Below the pieces are notes generated by a model that saw only the letters and a list, made by a program, of their open reading frames with translations, was not told the origin of the DNA and made no database searches. Positions 57,473 through 64,000 of a stretch of DNA of 64,000 bases are shown here, piece after piece. The stretch's first letter is position 1. Each line of letters starts with the position of its first letter. The DNA comes from Linum tenue (taxonomy: Eukaryota; Streptophyta; Magnoliopsida; Malpighiales; Linaceae), in assembly GCA_946122785.1 (NCBI GenBank), contig CAMGYJ010000008.1:56430963-56494962 (forward strand). Direction: 5' to 3'. The position numbers and the translations under genes were made by a program.

Positions 57473-59385
57473 ATGGAAAACGCTCTCTCTGAAATCTCTT
57501 CAATGGCTCCGGCGCTGACCCCTTCAGGGCGGCCACCGGACACCGAAACTTCAAACACAACTCTGATGGCGACGGACGGGCCAACTACGACGCACTTGAC
57601 ATCGGATTCGTCGCCAATGGTGGTGGAATCTAATCCCCGAAGGAAGACTGCTCTGTCCCTGATGTAGCCACTCAACGACCAATCTCGTACGCTCGGGCGC
57701 TGGCCGGGGGTGAGCAACAAGGGGCGCTTGCGGTTCAACAATGGACTCCGGTTGGGGAAAACGACTTGGTTCTTGGGCAGATCAATGGAGAGCCGGCCTT
57801 GAGAATCTCTGCTGGTTTCAAAGGTCGCTTATGCGCTCCGTGGCAGAAAACACTAGTAGTGCGCCTACTGGGTCTTCGCATCAGCTTCACCGCGTTTTGC
57901 TCACGACTTCGGGGACTCTGGCGACCTGTAGGGGCGATGGAGATTATGGATTTGGATGACGCCACTTATTTGGTTCAATTATCCAACGAGCAGGACTACT
58001 TCAAAGCCCTCACGGATGGACCTTGGGTGATCTATGATCATTACCTCGCGGTGCAACAATGGACGCCAAGCTTTGGGATACAGGATCCTCTGCCAAAAAC
58101 CATGATCGTGTGGATTCAACTACCGGCCATCAAGGTCCATTTTTATCACCAAGAGGTTCTAACCTCCCTGGGGAATCTTATCGGACGCACAATTAAATTG
58201 GACTTTCACACGATGAATCGGCAGCGCAGGAAATTCGCCCGCTTGGCGGTGGAGATCGACATGTCAAAAGCTTTGGTTCCTCAGATCTACCTGGATGATC
58301 ACTGGCAAAAAGTGGAGTATGAGAACCTCCGATCGTCTGTTTTGAGTGCGGAAAAGTGGGCCACAACGCCGAGAGCTGCTCCAAACGCCGATCGGCGACC
58401 CCATCGAAGAAGGTTCTCCCCGCCGGCGAGCAGATTTTGGTCACCTCAGGAACCGTTGCGGAGGAGGCGAACTCGGGATTTGGGCCTTGGATGCTTGTTT
58501 CCAAAAGAAGCCGCCGCAATTTCAGGGATCACACTAAGAAAGGAAAGACAGAGAATGATTTGGGGAACGGGTCGCAAGGGCAGATTAATAAAAACGGGAA
58601 AGGCGGGATCAAATCAATAGAGAAGGAGAAGGAGAATCTTGGGGCGGTGTCTATGGAGTCAAAGCTTGTGACAAATCAAGGATCATCTAATCAGGAAAGG
58701 AAAGGGAACCAGAATCGGAAAGGGGATGCTGATGCGTCGGCGGCGGCCAAAGCTGTTAACAAGGGAAAGGAACCGATGGCAGACCTAAGGGAGTTGGGCA
58801 AAGGGATTTTGGGCTCGGGCCCATCTAAAACTCCTAACAGGGGCAATGGACTTAGGCCCACACCCGAGACTTGCCACTCCTCCGCTTCTGGGCAACCGGA
58901 TAGGTCCAGGAGTGTTGATAATAAACCTCTCAGAGGCCTAAGCCCATCTCTGCCTGCGGGCTTGCTCTACTTCTAATCTGGTCAACTCCTTCATTGGGCC
59001 GAATGGAACCAGGATGCAGATCGTGGCGGTGCCTTCCTCTCCTAAGCGCAACAAATTGGCGGAGGCAAGCTCTCCTTTGGCGGGCGAGCGGACGAAAAAC
59101 AAGAAGGGGGCTCGGCGGCAGTCTAAGAAGGGAACTCCGGTGAAGCTACAGGTGTCCAAGGCCCTGCAAATTTGGACTCCGGTGAAAGAAAGGAAGAACA
59201 AATCCAAGGCTCGGCTGGCGTCACTCACTCTTGAGGAGATAAACGCCTGGACCTGTGCTGCGGCAGAGAAGAACGATCGGACGCCAGACCACGACAAGGA
59301 GATGTCTAAGCTTCCGAGAAGCGAGCTCCGGCCGAGGACACGAGCGTGTCTGTCGTTCTCAAAAGCTGACCCCCTCCCCCGATGA
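57473..59385 (+). pseudogene. LINE ORF1 (nucleic-acid-binding protein), broken
   Basis: Starts MENALSEISSMAPALTPSGR, stops at 57667, and resumes as SYARALAGGEQQGALAVQQW. The DUF4283-like domain is at 57830-58080 (LVVRLLGLRISFTAFCSRLR, QDYFKALTDGPWVIYDHYLA). The CCHC knuckle CFECGKVGHNAESC (about 58337-58380) lies one frame off because of a lost C near 58333. A Lys/Gly-rich tail runs on to 58976, and after a stop a basic C-terminal frame (59014-59385) continues. ORF1 would coat LINE RNA in an intact element. Confidence 0.75.
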
Positions 59386-59436
59386 TGCTGCCCCTTTTTT
59401 CTTCCATTCCTCTTTCTGTTTTTCTATTTTGTCTAA

Positions 59437-59870
59437 TGTCTATGTTAAATTCCAACAATATTAAAATCCTGGCTTGGAATGTGGGTGGAGCTGGGATCAG
59501 GCGCTTCTCTCGTGCTCTCAAGCTTGTCATTCAATCATACAAGCCTGATTTTGTGATTCTTCTTGAACCGCAGGTTAGTGGTAATGCGGCGAATGCGGTG
59601 TGCGATAAACTGGATTTTCCGGATGTGATTCGGGTTGAAGCAGAAGGACGGCAAGGTGGCATTTGGGTTTTTTGGGACGCTCGGCGGTACAATACTCAAA
59701 TCATCTCGGCTTGTTCGCAGCACGTCACTATCCGCATTTCCCAGAGCCACATGACCGACTGGATCCTGACCGCGGTGTATGCTTCTCCTCGCCCCAACTA
59801 GCAGCAATCTCTTCACCCTCCTCGCTCTTTTAAGTTTGAAGCTGCTTGGCTTACTCATAAGGACTTTTTG
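59437..59870 (+). pseudogene. LINE endonuclease, internally deleted
   Basis: APE-type endonuclease N-terminus KILAWNVGGAG, FVILLEPQVSGNAANAV (Glu site) and GGIWVFWDARRYN, ending AVYASPRPN then stop at 59801. The next recognisable text is PPRSFKFEAAWLTHKDFLNT, which normally lies after the catalytic SDH motif. The whole middle, with the GDFN and SDH motifs (of the order of 130 residues), is missing. Confidence 0.75.
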
Positions 59871-61183
59871 AATACCATTGCAGGGACTTGGGATCCTTCC
59901 AGATGCTGGCCGTGCGCTTTGCAGTCTTTGAGTACCGCCCTGCAAGACTGGAACAAGGATACCTTCGGAAATGTGCAGCAGAGAAAGAGACGACTTCTTG
60001 GGCGGATTCAAGGAGTAGAAAGACATCTATCTCAGAGTTTTTCCCCCGGTCTGGCCAAGCTCCATTCTAGGCTTGAGGCCGAGCTCGATACGGTGTTGGA
60101 GCAGGAGGAGATGATCTGGTACCAACGATCGAGGGAGCATTGGGTAAAGTTTGGGGAGCGCAATACCAGTTATTTTCACCAGCAAGCCAATATCAGGAAC
60201 CGAAGAACAAGATCACCGCCCTTCGAGATCAAGCAGGCGTGTGGATTGATGACCCTCAGGAGCTGATGGAGATGGTGTTTGATTTTTATACTAACCTCTA
60301 TTTGCAGGATAACTCGGCCTATGAGGATAGGATGCCAAAGAATGCTTTCCCCCGGCTTGCTCAGGAGGACCTCCTTGCTATGCTGAGGCCTTTCACCATC
60401 ATGGACATCCACAAAGCTATTTTCGAGATGAAGCCTTTTCAGGCACCCGGGCCAGATGGTTTTCATGCTGCTTTCTATCAACAAGCCTGGAATGTGGTTG
60501 GGAAGTCCTTAACGGATATGGCTCTGGCCTTCTTCAACACTGGTTTTTTGCCTGACAAGGTCTCAGAGTCTACTGTGGTGCTCATCCCCAAAGTCGATCA
60601 CCCCGAGTATGTGACCCAACTTCGACCTATATCGCTCAACAATTTGAGCCTTAAGGCTATTACCAAAGCGATCACTAGTAGGTTGAAACCGGTCATGAGG
60701 AAGCTCATCTCCCCTCGGCAGAGCAGTCTCATTCCTGGCCGCCAGACCACGGATAATGTCATCGTTGTGCAGGAAGTGCTCCACTCTCTAGGGAAGCGTA
60801 AAGGGAAGAAAGGAGGCATGATTCTTAAGATTGACCTTGAGAAAGCCTACGACATGCTGCGGTGGGATTTGCTTCGTGATACCTTGAAGGAAGTGGGTCT
60901 CCCCAGTTTTTGGATCAGATGTATCATGTATTGCGTGGAGCAGAATAATATGCGGGTTCTTTGGAATGGCAACCTTTCCTCAATCATCACCCCCACTCAT
61001 GGAGTTCGACAGGGAGACCCTCTTTCGCCTTATCTCTTTGTCTTATGCATGGAACGTTTATCTCACAGGATTGACGCGGCCCTTCACAGTGGGCAATGGA
61101 ATCCTGTTAGGCTCACTAGGAATGGGCCGCCTCTCATGCATCTTTTCTTTGCAGATGACCTCTTGCTTTTCGCCGAAGCATAG
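59868..61183 (+). pseudogene. LINE reverse transcriptase, N-terminal part
   Basis: Pre-RT WNKDTFGNVQQRKRRLLGRI and HWVKFGERNTSYFHQQANIR (first frame), then RT from 60140: FQAPGPDGFHAAFYQQ, VLIPKVDHP, LRPISLNNLSLKAITK, SSLIPGRQTTDN, MILKIDLEKAYDML, VRQGDPLSPYLF, LFFADDLLLFAEA. It ends with TAG at 61181-61183, and the text continues in another frame. The catalytic FADD is intact. Confidence 0.85.
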
Positions 61184-62413
61184 ACGAGACAAATCAGAAT
61201 CATCAAACAGTGTCTGGACGACTTTTGCTCCAGCTCCGGGCAGCGGGTCAACTACGCCAAGTCCTTGTTGTTTGTGTCCCCGAATGTGGGTAGATCAAAG
61301 GCCAGTGCTTTGAGCGCTAGAGCCGAGATCCCCCTGAAGAATGAGCTTGGGAGATATCTTGGCATTCACGGCATTCATGGTCGGGTGACGGCAGGGAGAT
61401 ACCAGAGCCTTCTGCTGCGCATCCAAAAGAAGTTAGCTCCGTGGAAAGCGAAACATTTGTCTTTGGCTGCTCGTCTCACTGTGTCCAGGTCTATCATTTC
61501 CTCTATTCCCACTTATCATATGCATACAGAGTTACTTCCTAAAGGAGTTTGTGCTTCTATTGATCGTATTAACAGGAACTTTGTATGGGGTGAGGAGGAC
61601 GGGAAATCCAAGCTCCATTTAGTTGGGTGGGAAAAGATGATCCTGCCAAAGGACCAAGGGGGAGCTGGTCTTCGTTCGGTGAGAAATGCTAACCTGGCTA
61701 TGCTCGCTAAGAGCGGGTGGAGACTCCTCAAAGAGAAGGACGCTTTGTGGACCCAGGTGGTCAGGGATAAGTATGGCCGGAACAAAGAGAACCTAGATCT
61801 TTTTCGCTCTATTCAGGGAAGTTCCTTTACTTGGAGAAGCTTTAACAAGGCTTCTCCCCTCCTAAAGGGAGGTTGTGCGTGGAATATCAAGAACGGGAAA
61901 ACTGCTAAATTTTGGCATGACCCTTGGATTGTGCAGGAACCTCTCTTGAACCTAGCGGAAGCGGAGGTCCCCAACTCGCGCAGGGACGAGGTGGTGGCGG
62001 ACTTGACCTCAGAGGATGGAGGATGGCGCACGGAGCTGTTCGAAGGTCTTCTCTCGCCGGAGATGCAGATGAAGATCACCAGCGTGGCGGTGGATAAGCT
62101 CTCAAACGAGGAGGACACCCTCTTCTGGGCTTTGTCGTCGAATGGCCAGTTCACCACGAAGACTGCTTACCATTCCCTTTTACCTGAAGGGAATGATCCT
62201 GATGCCAAGTTTTGGAAGATTATATGGAGCCTTCCTGTCCCGGAGAGAGTTCAATGCTTCGTCTGGCTTGTGAGTCTTGGAAGAATTGTGACTAATGCCC
62301 TTCGACACTCAAGGAAGATCACAGATTCGGGGACTGTGGGAGATGTAGTGGTCAGACTGAAACCATTCTTCACATCCTTCGGGGCTGTCCCACGGCTGCA
62401 TACTTCTGGGTGA
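61184..62413 (+). pseudogene. LINE RT C-terminus and zf-RVT
   Basis: Reads RYLGIHGIHGRVTAGRYQSL, LSLAARLTVSRSIISSIPTY, RNFVWGEEDGKSKLHLVGWE, RDKYGRNKENLDLF, AWNIKNGKTAKFWHDPWI, FWKIIWSLPVPERVQCFVWL. The zinc knuckle (DCGRC...TILHILRGCP) is read one frame away after a shift near 62330, and a stop follows at 62413 in the open frame. Confidence 0.85.
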
Positions 62414-62469
62414 GACAAGTGCCGAGTGAAAGACAACAGGTTTTCTTCTCGGCAAATACTGCGGACTAG

Positions 62470-63273
62470 TTGCGGGGAAATCTGGCAGCGGACGAGATTG
62501 AGCATGTCGGGATTCAGTGGCCTGCTTTTTTCAGCACTGCGGTATGGCTGTTATGGAAGAACATAAATGACATGTGCTTTAAAGGTATTCCTTCCACCCT
62601 CACCCCTCCTTCCTTGACACACTCGATTGTTGCTAAAGCCAAGCTTTGGAACGAGGCATGGCGAGCACCCTCATTGTTGTTGAATGGAAGGAGAGCTGCG
62701 GCGGCCCGGGTCATTGCTAATATTGCCTGGAGCCCGCCTCCTGAGGGGTGGGTGAAGCTTAACATTGATGGTGCATCTAATGGGAACCCGGGTCTTGCTG
62801 GGGCCGGAGGTGTTTTGAGAGATGAGGTTGGGCGTTGGCTCGGTGGCTTTGTTGCCATGATAGGTGACGCCTCTGCAGCTTTGGCTGAGCTGTGGGCTTT
62901 TCATCATGGCTTGGATTTAGCTTGGAATTTTGGGTACCGCCAGCTCGTGGTTGAATCAGACTCGCAATTGGCCATTCAGCTTATTGAAGACAGACATGAT
63001 CCTGTCCACCCTTATTCCACCTTAATTGCTGCCATTCGTAGGAGACTTAGCCGTGACTGGCTGGTGCGCGTTGTTCATGTATACCGGGAAGGGAATAGAG
63101 TTGTGGACTGGCTCTCGAAGCACAGTCTCGTCTATCGCTACGGTGTACAGGAACTCGCACACCCGCCATCAGGGGTAGTGTCTATTCTTCAGGATGATAC
63201 TCGGGGAGTTTCTTTTGAGAGGCGGATTGTGCCCCGCCAGTGTAACTCTTTCTCTCCTCATTCCTCCATGTAA
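62470..63273 (+). CDS. LINE RNase H domain (267-codon open frame)
   Basis: RVT_3-type RNase H, which would remove RNA from the RNA-DNA hybrid. Catalytic residues are in place: Asp in KLNIDGASNGNPG, Glu in LAELWAFHHGL, Asp in VVESDSQLAIQL, Asp in GNRVVDWLSKHSL. It is preceded by WLLWKNINDMCFKG. The frame is separated from the RT part by a stop (62467-62469) and is the best preserved piece of this LINE. Confidence 0.85.
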   Translation: MRGNLAADEIEHVGIQWPAFFSTAVWLLWKNINDMCFKGIPSTLTPPSLTHSIVAKAKLWNEAWRAPSLLLNGRRAAAARVIANIAWSPPPEGWVKLNIDGASNGNPGLAGAGGVLRDEVGRWLGGFVAMIGDASAALAELWAFHHGLDLAWNFGYRQLVVESDSQLAIQLIEDRHDPVHPYSTLIAAIRRRLSRDWLVRVVHVYREGNRVVDWLSKHSLVYRYGVQELAHPPSGVVSILQDDTRGVSFERRIVPRQCNSFSPHSSM

Positions 63274-63316
63274 CCTCTCTCCTTGGCTTTTGCCTCCTGC
63301 TATGCAAAAAAAAAAA

Positions 63317-63445
63317 GTTAAAATGTTAATACCATAGGTTAAAATGATAATAACGAGAGTTAAAATGTTAATAATGTAGCTTAATATTATTGAAAGTGGA
63401 ACATTATTTTGTTAAAATGCGGAAAGTGGAACAATGTTAATAGTG
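63317..63445 (+). repeat. AT-rich tandem array, right part
   Basis: Continuation of the array at 56860-57440 after the LINE, with the same GTTAAAATGTTAATA units. Confidence 0.8.
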
Positions 63446-63610
63446 TAGCTCCATAGTCTACGGTGCATATCTTGCGGAGCTGGCGCTAGTAGTCGTCGTA
63501 GGGGGCGAACACGATGTCAGTGCAGCCGTAGGGGAGGATGTCGACGGAGTGGGCAGGAGGCCTTTGGGAGAAGTTGACGTCATGGGTCTTCAGGAAGGCC
63601 TCGGCGGCTC
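63446..63610 (-). pseudogene. Captured cytochrome P450 fragment
   Basis: Minus strand, about 53 codons: EAFLKTHDVNFSQRPP, VDILPYGCTDIVFAPYDDY, then TAG where Trp is expected, and RQLRKICTVDYG. The THD...F..RP and FAPY.DYWRQLRKIC pattern is the helix B-C region of plant A-type (CYP71-clan) P450s. Only this piece is present, and it cannot encode an enzyme. It lies between the array and a GC-rich stretch inside the TIR element. Confidence 0.8.
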
Positions 63611-63982
63611 CGGCCTATCCAGCAAAGTAGTCAGCGTAGCAGGAACGGAGAAGAGGAGGTCCTTAAGGCCTGCCGGCGTCCAGCGAAGCAGCTGGCATAG
63701 TAGGAGCGGGGAAGAGGTCCTTGCAGCAGCCGAGAGCGCCGAGATCGGACTGAGAGACTCACTATCGTGATCGGGAACGGGAACGGAGGAACAAAAGACG
63801 GTATTTCAATACTAATTAGGGTTGGGTAAATTGGTCAAGACGTGGGTAAACTCCTTATCAGGGTTAATTATTATAATTTTAAACTTAATTACAATCCCCT
63901 AAATATCCTTATTAACTAATTAACATATAACTTCCTACAACTAACTAAAAATCCAGCAACCAATAGAATTCATTTAAGTTTC
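63611..63982. other. Right inner part of the TIR element
   Basis: GC-rich to about 63790, with two similar segments (near 63620 and 63694, each with a GGAGAAGAG/GGGGAAGAG and GTCCTT end) that look like a ~75-bp tandem duplication. It is then AT-rich to the inverted repeat. The P450 fragment may extend into this part, but I cannot follow it. Confidence 0.4.
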
Positions 63983-64000
63983 TCCTTAAGGATTAGGCCT

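Larger units (their letters stand above)
57453..63316 (+). mobile_element. Near-full-length LINE (L1 type) with RNase H
   Basis: 5.86 kb from a 5' leader to a poly-A run, in the order ORF1 (DUF4283-like and zinc knuckle), endonuclease, RT, zf-RVT and RNase H. It sits in the tandem array of the TIR element with a 12-bp duplication. It is inactivated by several frameshifts and stops and by a deletion inside the endonuclease. Confidence 0.88.
56383..64000. mobile_element. TIR element with captured gene fragment, cut by the window edge
   Basis: Perfect 18-bp inverted repeats AGGCCTAATCCTTAAGGA at 56383-56400 and its complement at 63983-64000. Similarity weakly continues inward (TTAAA after a few bases). 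The right outer flank is outside the window, so the target duplication cannot be read. Inside are GC-rich fragments (56560-56830 and 63446-63780, the latter partly cytochrome P450), an AT-rich tandem array and a later LINE insertion. No transposase is visible. The superfamily is unclear. Confidence 0.55.

Noticed and set aside
1..64000. CRISPR arrays, bacterial operons, tRNA or rRNA genes
   Set aside because: None seen. Spaced direct repeats are explained by LTR words and minisatellites, and the tRNA-like PBS motifs are only primer sites.

Overview
The window comes from a flowering-plant nuclear genome. It holds two spliced single-copy-type genes, with introns, plastid-like or ER-like N termini and no operon structure, in a sea of nested plant transposable elements: Athila-type Ty3/gypsy, Ty1/copia, L1-type LINEs, a Helitron, hAT MITEs and a gene-capturing TIR element. 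The host genes occupy under a tenth of the window.

Left arm (1-8.4 kb): a TACGTA-rich repeat at the edge, then a ten-exon alpha/beta-hydrolase gene on the minus strand (1359-3545; the exons join to a 358-residue protein with a complete Ser-Asp-His triad), CAG and GA microsatellites in its 5' flank, and a 3.5-kb non-autonomous Helitron (4044-7527) with exon-like pieces. A 5'-truncated LINE follows (about 8413-11218), with an 804-codon RT frame.

Athila region (11.2-50 kb): Element A (LTR 12312-13607, PBS, gag, protease, RT, RNase H, integrase, env-like) carries many stops and is interrupted by two LTRs, one of them a solo LTR with clean 5-bp duplications (16356-17685). A copia fragment is split by another solo LTR with perfect duplications (27679-29092). 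Element B (32568-39859) is a complete, young, non-autonomous Athila relative. It has two 1440-bp near-identical LTRs, PBS, PPT and gag-protease, but most of pol is deleted. It is inserted in the LTR of Element C. Remnants of a further Athila element (D), an LTR resembling chromovirus LTRs, another solo LTR (48678-50020) and a LINE fragment with a 12-bp target-site duplication follow.

Right arm (51.3-64 kb): two inverted hAT-type MITEs sit just upstream of a nine-exon erlin (SPFH/band-7) gene (52578-55174, 378 residues, one GC-AG intron). From 56383 to the window edge lies a gene-capturing element bounded by perfect 18-bp inverted repeats. It holds a cytochrome P450 fragment and an AT-rich tandem array that was later split by a 5.9-kb LINE.

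The most unusual signal is shared by many of the LTR elements. Just upstream of the LTR TATA box lies a cassette of short palindromes whose sequence (word) is specific to each LTR subfamily. In Elements A, B and D similar or identical palindromes recur in the interval between integrase and the env-like region (in B also inside gag). I know of no standard annotation for this. Splice sites and boundaries were read by eye; no alignment or database search was run.
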